From assembly GCA_030625965.1 (NCBI GenBank), contig DAOUPV010000003.1:38744-102743 (forward strand): a stretch of DNA of 64,000 bases. The letters are read 5' to 3'. The notes under the pieces were generated by a model that was not told where the DNA came from, did not search any database, and worked only from the letters and a program-made list of their open reading frames with translations. Shown piece by piece: positions 43,769-52,217 of the stretch (position 1 is its first letter; each line of letters begins with the position of its first letter). A program made the position numbers and the translations under genes. Source of the DNA: Clostridia bacterium (lineage in GTDB: Bacteria > Bacillota > TC1 > UBA5767).

Positions 43769-43990
43769 GTAATATGAAAGAAAAGCGATGATAAAGACGT
43801 ACCTGATTCAAACCCTTGAATAGCGAGTCCGGAATGGTGGAAGCCGGATCAAGAGAAACAGGGAATATCACTTTGGAGCTGAGTTCTGAACTAACAGTAA
43901 GAATTTCCGGACGGTGCCGTTATGCCGATGCACACTTAGGGTGGTACAGCGAGTAGAACTCGTCCTTTTGGGACGGGTTTATTTTTTTGA
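43769..43990 (+). promoter_or_regulatory. T-box riboswitch (tRNA-Ile) upstream of ileS
   Basis: Stem I shows the conserved distal element AGCGAGTCCGGAATGGTGG, then a specifier-loop segment GAATATCAC carrying the isoleucine codon ATC (43867-43869). The T-box proper is AGGGTGGTACAGCG (43938-43951), one base off the usual ACCGCG. UGGU in it can pair with the ACCA end of an uncharged tRNA with discriminator A. The terminator stem AACTCGTCC / GGACGGGTT with a T run ends the leader. Uncharged tRNA-Ile should allow readthrough into ileS and the pduL-type gene. Confidence 0.93.
43957..43989 (+). terminator. T-box-controlled terminator
   Basis: Stem AACTCGTCC / GGACGGGTT, loop TTTTG, then TTATTTTTTT; the attenuator of the T-box leader. 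Confidence 0.88.
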
Positions 43991-44021
43991 ATAATTTTCA
44001 GATCATGAAAGGGGTAATCTG

Positions 44022-46808
44022 ATGGAATACGATAAAACGATGAATTTGCCGAAAACCGACTTTCCCATGAGGGCCAACCTGCCCAAGCGGGAGCCAGAAA
44101 CACTGGCTTGGTGGGAGCAGCAGAATATCTATAAAATGGTACAGGAGAAGAACCAAGGCAAAGAGAAGTGGGTGCTGCATGACGGCCCTCCGTATGCCAA
44201 CGGTGACATTCACCTGGGAACCACATTGAACAAAATCCTGAAAGATATCATTGTGAAATACAAATCCATGAGCGGCTATGACGCACCGTACATTCCCGGT
44301 TGGGATACGCACGGTCTGCCCATCGCGCAGCAGGTTACCAAGACATTGGGCATCAACCGTCATGAAGTGGGTAGTGTAAACTTTCGGAATGAATGTGCCA
44401 AGTATGCTATGAAATTCGTAGACATCCAGCGCGATTCCTTCAAACGCCTCGGTGTGCGTGCCGATTGGGACCATCCTTATCTGACGCTGACCAAGGAATA
44501 TGAAGCTGCCCAGATCAAGGTGTTCGGCGAGATGGCAGACAAAGGCTATATCTATAAGGGATTGAAACCGGTCTACTGGTGTACTTCGTGTGAGACAGCT
44601 TTGGCTGAAGCAGAGACAGAATACCATGACCATCGTTCACCATCTATCTATGTAAAATTCAAGGTCAAGGACGGCCAAGGCAAGTTGCCGGAAGACAACA
44701 CCTACGTAGTCATCTGGACTACCACGCCCTGGACCTTGCCAGCCAACGTGGCGATCTCCTTGCACCCGGAGTATGAATATGAGCTTCTGCAGTTCGGAGA
44801 CGAGAAATATCTAATGGCCAAAGAGTTGAAAGACCTGGTCATCAAGGATTGCGAGCTGGGAGAACATACGGTAGTCGATACCTTTAAGGGTAAAGACCTG
44901 GAATTCGTGGTTACCGAGAACCCCCTGATGCAAAGGGACTCTCTGGTCATCAACGGAGATCACGTCACCTTGGAAGCCGGTACCGGATGCGTACATACCG
45001 CCCCGGGACACGGTCTTGAGGACTACGAGGTATGCCGCAAATATGACAATCTGCCTGTAATCTCACCGTTGGACAACAAGGGAGTGTTTACTGAAGAAGG
45101 CGCACAGTTCGCCGGCATGAAGGCAGAAGACGCCAACAAGGCCGTTACCATGGAACTGGAAGAGAAGAACGCGCTTCTGAAGCTGTCCTTCATCAAGCAC
45201 CAGTATCCGCATTGCTGGCGTTGCAAGACACCGCTGATGTATCGGGCGACTGAGCAGTGGTTTGCTTCCATCGAAGGATTCCGTAAGGAAGCCTTGGACG
45301 CCATCGAGAACGATGTGCAGTGGATCCCCACCTGGGGCAAGGACCGTATCTATAACATGGTGGCAGACCGTTCTGACTGGTGTATTTCCAGACAGCGGAT
45401 CTGGGGTGTACCCATCCCCATCTTCTTCTGCAAGGATTGCGGAGAGGCCATCATCGACAAAAAAGTGATAAACCATATCGAGGAACTGTTCAAACAGCAC
45501 GGATCCAACATCTGGTTCGATAAAGAAGCGGAGGAGCTTGTGCCGGAAGGACTGACCTGTCCGTCCTGTAAGAGTAGCTCGTTCCGTAAGGAAACGGACA
45601 TCATGGATGTCTGGTTCGATTCAGGATCCAGCCACGAGGCGGTCCTGATGAACCGTGAGGAACTGCAGAGACCGGCAGACCTTTATCTGGAAGGCAGTGA
45701 CCAGCACCGCGGTTGGTTCAACTCCTCCTTGTCTACATCCATTGCAACCAACGGCAAAGCGCCCTACAAGGCAGTTCTGACCCATGGTTACGTTGTGGAT
45801 GGCAAAGGCAGAAAGATGTCCAAATCCATCGGTAACGGCGTGGATCCCAAGGATGTTATCAAGCGTATGGGCGCAGACATCCTGAGACTGTGGGCTGCTT
45901 CTGCGGACTACAAGAAGGATATTTCAGCATCGGATGAAATCTTCAAGCAGATGACCGAGATGTACCGCAAAATCAGAAATACCGTGCGTTTCGCACTGGG
46001 TAACCTATATGATTACGACCCGGATCAGAACAAGGTGGATTACGATGCTTTGCAGGAGATCGACCAATATGCACTGCTCAGAATGAACCAGATGATCGAG
46101 AATGTGGAAAAAGCCTACGCAACCTATGATTTCTACATGGTGCTGCAGCATATCCACAACTACTGCGTTTTGGATCTAAGCGCCCTGTACATGGACGTGA
46201 TCAAGGACCGGGCCTATGCTTCAACCAAGGATTCTGAAGGCAGAAGAGCCGTTCAGACTGTATTGCATGAAATCGTCTACAACCTGACCGTCCTGCTGAC
46301 ACCGGTTCTGGCCTATACGACGGAAGAAATCTGGAATTACATACCCAAGAAGGCCGGAGAGCCGGTAAGTATCCAGCTTTGTGACTTCCCCGAAGTTGAT
46401 TCCAAATACACCAATGAAGCGCTGCGTGCCAAGTTCGATACGGTGCTGGAATTAAAAGAAGAGGTCAATAAGGCTCTTGAGCTGGCCAGGGAAGAGAAGA
46501 AGATCGGTAACGCATTACAGGCAGAAGTGAACCTGTACGTGGACGGCGAGCTGAAAGAGTTCGTCACAGCCTGCAAAGATGATCTGTGCACCTGGTTTAT
46601 CGTTTCTCAGGTACGCATCAAGGATCTGGCCGAGGCTCCGGCAGACGCGCTAGATGCTATGAACATGAAAGATTTGAAGTGTAAGATAGAACAAGCGAAG
46701 GGTGAAAAATGTGAACGTTGCTGGATCTACTCTGAGGAATTGGGTACCAATCCTGAGCATCCGACACTCTGCCCTCGCTGTTCAAAAGTGATTATGGAAG
46801 GGGAGTAA
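44022..46808 (+). CDS. ileS: Isoleucyl-tRNA synthetase
   Basis: Class I synthetase of 928 aa. Motifs: HIGH as DGPPYANGDIHLGTTLNK, KMSKS as GRKMSKSIGNGVDP, editing CP1 domain with VIWTTTPWTLPANVAI and GTGCVHTAPGHGLEDY, and a C-terminal zinc finger CERCW...CPRC. This is the eubacterial type that keeps the zinc finger. Under control of the T-box upstream; AAAGGGG precedes the start. Confidence 0.98.
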   Translation: MEYDKTMNLPKTDFPMRANLPKREPETLAWWEQQNIYKMVQEKNQGKEKWVLHDGPPYANGDIHLGTTLNKILKDIIVKYKSMSGYDAPYIPGWDTHGLPIAQQVTKTLGINRHEVGSVNFRNECAKYAMKFVDIQRDSFKRLGVRADWDHPYLTLTKEYEAAQIKVFGEMADKGYIYKGLKPVYWCTSCETALAEAETEYHDHRSPSIYVKFKVKDGQGKLPEDNTYVVIWTTTPWTLPANVAISLHPEYEYELLQFGDEKYLMAKELKDLVIKDCELGEHTVVDTFKGKDLEFVVTENPLMQRDSLVINGDHVTLEAGTGCVHTAPGHGLEDYEVCRKYDNLPVISPLDNKGVFTEEGAQFAGMKAEDANKAVTMELEEKNALLKLSFIKHQYPHCWRCKTPLMYRATEQWFASIEGFRKEALDAIENDVQWIPTWGKDRIYNMVADRSDWCISRQRIWGVPIPIFFCKDCGEAIIDKKVINHIEELFKQHGSNIWFDKEAEELVPEGLTCPSCKSSSFRKETDIMDVWFDSGSSHEAVLMNREELQRPADLYLEGSDQHRGWFNSSLSTSIATNGKAPYKAVLTHGYVVDGKGRKMSKSIGNGVDPKDVIKRMGADILRLWAASADYKKDISASDEIFKQMTEMYRKIRNTVRFALGNLYDYDPDQNKVDYDALQEIDQYALLRMNQMIENVEKAYATYDFYMVLQHIHNYCVLDLSALYMDVIKDRAYASTKDSEGRRAVQTVLHEIVYNLTVLLTPVLAYTTEEIWNYIPKKAGEPVSIQLCDFPEVDSKYTNEALRAKFDTVLELKEEVNKALELAREEKKIGNALQAEVNLYVDGELKEFVTACKDDLCTWFIVSQVRIKDLAEAPADALDAMNMKDLKCKIEQAKGEKCERCWIYSEELGTNPEHPTLCPRCSKVIMEGE

Positions 46809-46811
46809 AAG

Positions 46812-47390
46812 ATGAAGGAAATGAAAGTACAATTGGGCGTGAGCAATCGTCACCTCCATTTATCAAAAGAGGACATGGACGTACTGTTCGGCACTGGATC
46901 GGAACTGCACAACATCAAGGATTTAGGTCAGCCAGGACAATATGCCTGTGAAGAAATTGTAACCATCGAAGGACCCAAGGGATCCATCGGCAGAGTGCGT
47001 GTGTTGGGACCGTTCCGTTCCGCCACTCAGGTAGAGATTTCTGTTACAGATTCGTTCAAGCTGGGCATTGCCCCGGTTGTTCGGGATTCCGGCAAGTTGG
47101 ACGGCACACCAGGTATCAAGCTGATCGGACCCGAAGGGGAAGTGACCCTAGAGCAGGGAGTGATCGTAGCCGCGAGACATGTGCACTTGCACACCTCGGA
47201 AGCCCAAGAGTTTGGTGTGGGGGACAAGCAGCATGTGACCCTGATTACAGAAGATGAGACCCGCCCCATGGTATACGGAAACGTATTGGTAAGAGTGAGC
47301 GATAACTACGCTGCGGAGTTGCATTTGGATGTGGATGAGGCCAATGCTGGCCTGTTGAAGACAGGCCTGATGCTGAACCTAAGAAAATAG
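46812..47390 (+). CDS. pduL: PduL-type phosphate acyltransferase
   Basis: PduL-family phosphotransacylase converting acyl-CoA + Pi to acyl phosphate + CoA. Zinc-ligand histidine motifs NRHLHLSKEDMDVLFG and AARHVHLHTSEAQ and the domain repeat are visible; GPFRSATQVEIS is also family-typical. 192 aa; no long N-terminal encapsulation peptide and no microcompartment shell genes nearby, so it is likely a free cytosolic enzyme. It starts 3 nt after ileS and should share its T-box transcript. A terminator follows. Confidence 0.92.
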   Translation: MKEMKVQLGVSNRHLHLSKEDMDVLFGTGSELHNIKDLGQPGQYACEEIVTIEGPKGSIGRVRVLGPFRSATQVEISVTDSFKLGIAPVVRDSGKLDGTPGIKLIGPEGEVTLEQGVIVAARHVHLHTSEAQEFGVGDKQHVTLITEDETRPMVYGNVLVRVSDNYAAELHLDVDEANAGLLKTGLMLNLRK

Positions 47391-47394
47391 TTAC

Positions 47395-47430
47395 AAAAGC
47401 ACTGAATTCATTCAGTGCTTTTATTTTTTT
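47395..47430 (+). terminator. Terminator of the ileS-pduL operon
   Basis: 12-bp stem AAAAGCACTGAA / TTCAGTGCTTTT with a 4-nt loop and a long T tract. Confidence 0.93.
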
Positions 47431-47466
47431 TTGTAACCTTTTCCGTATGAGTGATATCTAGATATA

Positions 47467-47475
47467 TGATACAAT
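47467..47475 (+). promoter_or_regulatory. Candidate extended -10 promoter for lspA
   Basis: TGATACAAT (TGn plus TACAAT) 21 nt upstream of lspA; no convincing -35. Confidence 0.45.
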
Positions 47476-47496
47476 AGGCGATAGAATGGAGAAGAA

Positions 47497-47949
47497 ATGA
47501 CAAGTATCTTATTGATTGCGGGCCTGCTGGCCCTTGATTTAGCATCAAAATATGTGGTGAGTCAGTGGATTCCCCTTCAGCATAGCATTCCGGTGATCAA
47601 TGGCTTGTTCCATATCACCAATGTCCACAATACCGGGGCAGCGTTCAGCATGCTTCAGGGCAAGCTCCTGCTCTTCCAGATCTTTACGGGACTGGCGGTC
47701 ATTGGACTGATGTACATGGCTTACAGCATGCGTCAGGACCGGCTCACCTATTATATCATCATGGTGACACTGGCCGGTGCTCTGGGAAACCTATACGATC
47801 GGGTGGTGTTCGGATTTGTACGGGATTTCCTGGATGTGAAGTTCTTCGCCATATTCAATGTTGCGGATATTTTCATCGTGCTGGGCATGATAGCATTGGC
47901 GGCCAGACTGCTGTATTTGGAGAAAAACAAGGAAGAGATAAGTGAATGA
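47497..47949 (+). CDS. lspA: Lipoprotein signal peptidase
   Basis: Four-helix membrane aspartyl protease that removes signal peptides from prolipoproteins. Motifs TNVHNTGAAFSML, GNLYDRVVFGFVRDFLD (catalytic Asp101) and FNVADIFIVLG (Asp124). 150 aa. GGAGAAG precedes the ATG. It overlaps the RluD gene by 4 nt, the same pairing as lspA-ylyB in B. subtilis. Confidence 0.96.
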   Translation: MTSILLIAGLLALDLASKYVVSQWIPLQHSIPVINGLFHITNVHNTGAAFSMLQGKLLLFQIFTGLAVIGLMYMAYSMRQDRLTYYIIMVTLAGALGNLYDRVVFGFVRDFLDVKFFAIFNVADIFIVLGMIALAARLLYLEKNKEEISE

Positions 47950-48923
47950 TGAGCGATAAACTAACGAATAGTACTAAGACCGAACTGACAATAGATGAGA
48001 CAGGTGATTCCCAGCGTATAGACCGTTTTATTTCGGATGCGATTCCGGAGCTCTCCAGGCAGTATGTGGTGGAACTGATTGGAGCCGGAAACATACTGGT
48101 AGATGGTAAAAGTGTTAAGAAGAACTACAAGCTTAAGAGCGGTGTAACCGTCAGCATCGACATACCTGAACCGGAGGAATTGTCCGTGGATGCGGAAGAT
48201 ATCCCTCTGGATATTTTGTATGAGGATGCGGACGTAATCATAATCAGCAAGGGTAAAGGCATGGCGGTACATCCAGCTCCCGGCAATTATACGGGAACGT
48301 TGGTCAACGCATTGCTGTTCCATTGCAACGATCTGTCTGGTATCAACGGAAAGATGCGGCCGGGCATTGTACACCGTATCGACAAGGACACAACCGGGAT
48401 CCTGGTTGTAGCTAAGAACGATGAAGCCCATCGTAATCTGGCGGAACAGTTCAAGGGCCATACCGTGGAGCGACTCTATACCGCACTAGTCTATGACCAG
48501 ATGGAGGAGAATGCGGGCCGCATAGAGGCCCCCATCGGACGCGATCCACGAGACAGAAAGCGCATGGCTGTCAACAATAAGAATGGCAAGGCGGCTACTA
48601 CCCATTACCGGGTGATCCGTCGCTATCCGGGATTCACTTTGGTGGAGCTTAAGCTTGAAACAGGCCGTACGCACCAGATCCGGGTGCATTTGGGCTACAT
48701 CAAGCATCCTCTGGTCGGAGACTCACGCTACACCAGGCGTAAGAATCCTTTCGGGGACACAGGTCAGCAGATGCTGCACGCCGGTGTTCTGGCCTTTAAC
48801 CATCCCCGCACCGGGGAGTGGATGCGTTTTGAAGCACCACTACCTGACTATTTTCAGGAAATCATAGATCAGTGGAAGTATTTGGAGGAAAAGGAGCAGG
48901 AAGATGAAGGACTATCTGATTAG
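47946..48923 (+). CDS. rluD: RluD-like 23S rRNA pseudouridine synthase
   Basis: RluA-family pseudouridine synthase with an N-terminal S4 domain (QRIDRFISDAIPELSRQYVVELIGAGNILVDG) and the catalytic motif GIVHRIDKDTTGILVVAKN (Asp146). GRTHQIRVHLGYIKHPLVGD is the conserved C-terminal block. 325 aa; tandem ATGs at the start. Equivalent to YlyB, which lies between lspA and pyrR in B. subtilis. It overlaps hslO by 20 nt. Confidence 0.94.
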   Translation: MMSDKLTNSTKTELTIDETGDSQRIDRFISDAIPELSRQYVVELIGAGNILVDGKSVKKNYKLKSGVTVSIDIPEPEELSVDAEDIPLDILYEDADVIIISKGKGMAVHPAPGNYTGTLVNALLFHCNDLSGINGKMRPGIVHRIDKDTTGILVVAKNDEAHRNLAEQFKGHTVERLYTALVYDQMEENAGRIEAPIGRDPRDRKRMAVNNKNGKAATTHYRVIRRYPGFTLVELKLETGRTHQIRVHLGYIKHPLVGDSRYTRRKNPFGDTGQQMLHAGVLAFNHPRTGEWMRFEAPLPDYFQEIIDQWKYLEEKEQEDEGLSD

Positions 48924-49791
48924 TTCGACGGCCGAAGGACAGGCCAGAGCCTATGTGCTTCAATCTACCGAGATGGTCGAGCACGCACGTGTGGTCCATG
49001 ACCTGTATCCCACTTCCGCGGATGCCCTGGGTCGTGTGCTGAGCGCAACGGCATTGATGGGGCATACCCTGAAAACTCCAAATGATAGCATCACCCTCAG
49101 AGTGATGGGGGACGGGCCGCTGGGTACCATCATCGCGGTAGGTGATAAGGATTTGAAGATTCGAGGTTATGTCCAGAATCCCCATGTGAATATGCCGGTC
49201 GAGCAGTACGGCAAGTTCGCCTTCGCCAATGCAGTGGGTATTGGAAACCTGTTCATCACCAGGGACTTGGGACTCAAGGAACCGTATACTGGGAGCGTAC
49301 CCCTGACATCGGGTGAGATTGCTTCAGACATCAGCGAATACTATATGAGTAGCGAACAGATTCCCACCGCTTGCGGATTGGGTGTATATATAGAAAAGGA
49401 CGGGACTGTCCAGGGAGCAGGAGGCTTCATCGTGCAGCTACTGCCCGATGCCAGCGAGGAAATGGCTGAGCTACTGGAGAAGAACGTTCTGGCCATGCCA
49501 TCATTGAGCACTTTGTTCAAAGAGGGTAAGGGTCCGGAATACGTTCTGGAACTCTTATACAAGGACATGGAATACAAGATCAATGAGAAATTGGATGTGG
49601 TTTTCCAGTGCATCTGCAGCAAGGATAAGTATCGGGACATTTTGGGAACGCTGAAGAATGATGACATTGAGGAAATGATACTTAAGGATCATGGGGCTGA
49701 GGCGGTATGCAGTTTTTGCAATACCCGCTACAAGTTCAATGAGGAAGAACTAAGAATTATCTTGGAAGAGAAGAAAAGAGGATTAGCATGA
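48904..49791 (+). CDS. hslO: Redox-regulated chaperone Hsp33
   Basis: Holdase activated by disulfide formation. N-terminal domain starts MKDYLISSTAEGQARAYVLQST; the C-terminal zinc site has the CxC...CxxC pattern in QCICSKDKY and AVCSFCNTRYKF. 295 aa. Overlaps both neighbours, so it belongs to the lspA-rluD run. Such a redox chaperone suits an anaerobe exposed to transient oxygen. Confidence 0.95.
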   Translation: MKDYLISSTAEGQARAYVLQSTEMVEHARVVHDLYPTSADALGRVLSATALMGHTLKTPNDSITLRVMGDGPLGTIIAVGDKDLKIRGYVQNPHVNMPVEQYGKFAFANAVGIGNLFITRDLGLKEPYTGSVPLTSGEIASDISEYYMSSEQIPTACGLGVYIEKDGTVQGAGGFIVQLLPDASEEMAELLEKNVLAMPSLSTLFKEGKGPEYVLELLYKDMEYKINEKLDVVFQCICSKDKYRDILGTLKNDDIEEMILKDHGAEAVCSFCNTRYKFNEEELRIILEEKKRGLA

Positions 49792-51548
49792 CAAGAATAA
49801 CCATCTTAAACAACGGACAGATCATTGTTGCCAAGAAGGGCAGCAACCTACTGAAAACTTTAAAGAAAAACGGCATTAAGGTAAAAAGCCCCTGCGGCGG
49901 TAAGGGAACCTGTAAGAAGTGCAAGGTGGACCTACTGATCCAACAGGGTGGACAAGAGAAATACGAGGAGATCATCACCTGTAAGTATTCCCTGGATGAG
50001 GATATACGTATCCGCATCAAGGATGAGAGCCAGTTCGTAGACAAGAAGTCTTCCCTGGTTCAGAACCAGGTGTTCAAGACCCAGGAACAGCTGAAGAAAG
50101 TTTCTTTCAAGCTGAGCAAGGCCACCTTGAAACATGAATCGTCGATCATCGATAGGATCGAGAAGGCGGTGGGCCAACCACTCAAGGTCTCCCTTGATGT
50201 AATGCATAAGATATATAAGGATATCGGCACCAATGCCTATCAGGGCTACGCTATTATTGAAGGTGAACGGTTGCTGGATATCAGCACGGAAGATATTCCC
50301 CTTTTGGGCGCGGCCATTGATATCGGAACCACCACTATGGTACTATACCTGATGGATCTGGAAACTGGTACGGTGGAAGGCATCGCCAGCGCTAGCAATC
50401 CCCAGTCGGTACATGGTGCGGACGTGATTTCCAGGATATCCTACGGCAGTGAGAGCGATGAGAACCTTATCGAGCTGCGTGACTCGGTTCAGGATGGCGT
50501 AAGAGAGCTGACGGATAGAGTACTGAATATGAACGGACACAAAGCTGAGAATATTTTCAAGGCCACTGTTTGCGGCAACACCACCATGATGCATATGTTC
50601 CTGGGGCTGGAAACCAGAAACATCGCCTTGGCGCCCTATCTGGCTACCTACAGGACCATAGAGACAATCAAGGCATCTTCCGTAGGGATGAAGTGGAATG
50701 GCGAGGCCATGCTCCATATGCTTCCCAACATCGCCGGATACATTGGCGCGGACACTATTTCGGTCATCTTGGCCAACAAGCTGGACAAGACCAAGAAGAT
50801 AATCATGGCTTTGGACCTAGGAACCAACGGTGAGTTGGCTCTGGCGGTCGGGGGTAAGGTTTATACCTGCGCAACAGCGGCGGGACCGGCGTTCGAGGGT
50901 GCTTCCATCGAGTGGGGCATGCGTGCTGACGTGGGAGCCATCGAAGCTTTGGATATCATAGACAATGAGATCGTGCTCAAGACCATCGAGAATGCGACGC
51001 CGGTAGGCATCTGCGGTTCTGGATTGATCGACGGTGTAGCCAAATTGCTTGAGGCGGGACTCATCCAGAAGACTGGTCGTGTGGCCGCTTATGAAGAGGG
51101 CCATCCCATGTCACGCTGGTTGGGTACCTTCCAGGAACAACGGGCCATCAAATTATACGAGAATCTGGAAGAACCGGAGAAGGAAGTCTGGCTGACCCAG
51201 AAGGACATTCGAGAGCTGCAACTGGCTAAGGGTGCCATGCTTGCCGGTATGAATGTACTGATGAGCCGTGCCGGGATTACGCATGAAGACCTGAAGGCCA
51301 TCTATCTGGCAGGAGCCTTCGGAAGCTATGTGGATACCAAGAGTGCTTTAGGCATCGGTATGTTCCCCAAGGTGGACCAGGATAAGATTGTAGCTGTGGG
51401 AAACAGTGCTGGGCTGGGTGCCATCATCACGCTGCTTTCACCGGAAGAAAGAAAAAGAGCCGTGAGTATTTCATCCAAGGCCAAATACATCGAACTGTCT
51501 ACGGACAAGGAGTTCAACGCTGAATTCGCCCGCTCCATGACTTTCTAG
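49788..51548 (+). CDS. ASKHA-domain ferredoxin-like protein (RACo-like, DUF4445)
   Basis: COG3894 family. The N-terminal [2Fe-2S] domain is CGGKGTCKKC with a later Cys in IITCKYSL; a linker is followed by an actin-like ATPase domain (AAIDIGTTTMVLYLMDLETG; ALDLGTNGELALAVGG; GICGSGLIDGVAKLL; YLAGAFGSYVDTKSALGIGM). Members such as RACo reduce inactive Co(II) corrinoid proteins. No corrinoid protein or methyltransferase gene is adjacent, so its partner must be elsewhere or its role differs. 586 aa. ATGA overlap with hslO. Confidence 0.9.
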   Translation: MTRITILNNGQIIVAKKGSNLLKTLKKNGIKVKSPCGGKGTCKKCKVDLLIQQGGQEKYEEIITCKYSLDEDIRIRIKDESQFVDKKSSLVQNQVFKTQEQLKKVSFKLSKATLKHESSIIDRIEKAVGQPLKVSLDVMHKIYKDIGTNAYQGYAIIEGERLLDISTEDIPLLGAAIDIGTTTMVLYLMDLETGTVEGIASASNPQSVHGADVISRISYGSESDENLIELRDSVQDGVRELTDRVLNMNGHKAENIFKATVCGNTTMMHMFLGLETRNIALAPYLATYRTIETIKASSVGMKWNGEAMLHMLPNIAGYIGADTISVILANKLDKTKKIIMALDLGTNGELALAVGGKVYTCATAAGPAFEGASIEWGMRADVGAIEALDIIDNEIVLKTIENATPVGICGSGLIDGVAKLLEAGLIQKTGRVAAYEEGHPMSRWLGTFQEQRAIKLYENLEEPEKEVWLTQKDIRELQLAKGAMLAGMNVLMSRAGITHEDLKAIYLAGAFGSYVDTKSALGIGMFPKVDQDKIVAVGNSAGLGAIITLLSPEERKRAVSISSKAKYIELSTDKEFNAEFARSMTF

Positions 51549-51553
51549 GGGAG

Positions 51554-51583
51554 TTGACGGTTCGGGCTTAAAAGAAGTATAAT
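51554..51583 (+). promoter_or_regulatory. pyr operon promoter
   Basis: TTGACG, 18-bp spacer, TATAAT; expected start near 51590. Confidence 0.8.
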
Positions 51584-51589
51584 TTTACA

Positions 51590-51674
51590 ATAATTTTCTT
51601 TAATGTGGTACGGGATGCCAGCAAGAGAGATACGAGAGAATCTGTCTTTGGCAGATTCTTTTTTTGGAGGGCCT
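51590..51674 (+). promoter_or_regulatory. pyr attenuator leader
   Basis: A terminator (AGAATCTG / CAGATTCT, loop TCTTTGG, six T; 51637-51665) lies just before the pyrR SD. An alternative hairpin can form between TGCCAGCAAGAGAGA (51617-51631) and TCTGTCTTTGGCA (51641-51653), which would disrupt the terminator. This is the logic of PyrR-controlled attenuation, but I could not place the PyrR-binding loop consensus with confidence. Confidence 0.7.
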
Positions 51675-52217
51675 ATGTTACAAGAAAAAGCGGTAGTCAT
51701 GGATGGTGAGAAAATCCGAAAGACTCTGACACGCATCACCCATGAGATCATCGAAAAGAACAAGGAACTGGATGATCTGGTCATCGCCTGCATCAAAAGC
51801 GGCGGCAACGCCTTGGGTGAGATTATCAGGAAGAACATCAATGATATCGAAGGGAAGGAGCTCCCTTTGATCTATCTGGATACCCAGGCTTACCGGGACG
51901 ATGTGGATAAGGACATTGTCAACACGACTTTGGATATTACAGAGCCGGTGGACGGCAAGGTGGTCATCCTGGTCGATGATGTGCTCAACACGGGCCGTAC
52001 GGCACGGGCGGCGCTGGATGCGCTGAACGCTTTGGGACGACCCAGGAAAGTAGAGCTGGCGGTCCTGGTGGACCGGGGACACAGAGAGCTGCCCATCCGG
52101 GCGGATTTCGTGGGCAAGAATGTTCCGACTGCTAAAAGAGAGAATGTTGAAGTGCGAATCGAGAAGGACATGGCCAACAGCCATGTCATCATAACGGAGA
52201 GGAAAAACATTGGTTAA
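51675..52217 (+). CDS. pyrR: PyrR, pyr operon regulator / uracil phosphoribosyltransferase
   Basis: UMP-dependent RNA-binding attenuation protein with a PRTase fold. The PRPP loop is VVILVDDVLNTGRTARAALDAL. The ATG at 51675 (MLQEKAVVMDGEKIRKTL) follows GGAGGG; the longer track ORF reads through the attenuator. 180 aa is the family length. First gene of the pyr operon, overlapping pyrC by 8 nt. Confidence 0.95.
   Translation: MLQEKAVVMDGEKIRKTLTRITHEIIEKNKELDDLVIACIKSGGNALGEIIRKNINDIEGKELPLIYLDTQAYRDDVDKDIVNTTLDITEPVDGKVVILVDDVLNTGRTARAALDALNALGRPRKVELAVLVDRGHRELPIRADFVGKNVPTAKRENVEVRIEKDMANSHVIITERKNIG

Noticed and set aside
46812-47390. Bacterial microcompartment locus suggested by pduL
   Set aside because: No shell proteins, aldehyde dehydrogenase or encapsulation peptide nearby; a free phosphotransacylase is more likely.
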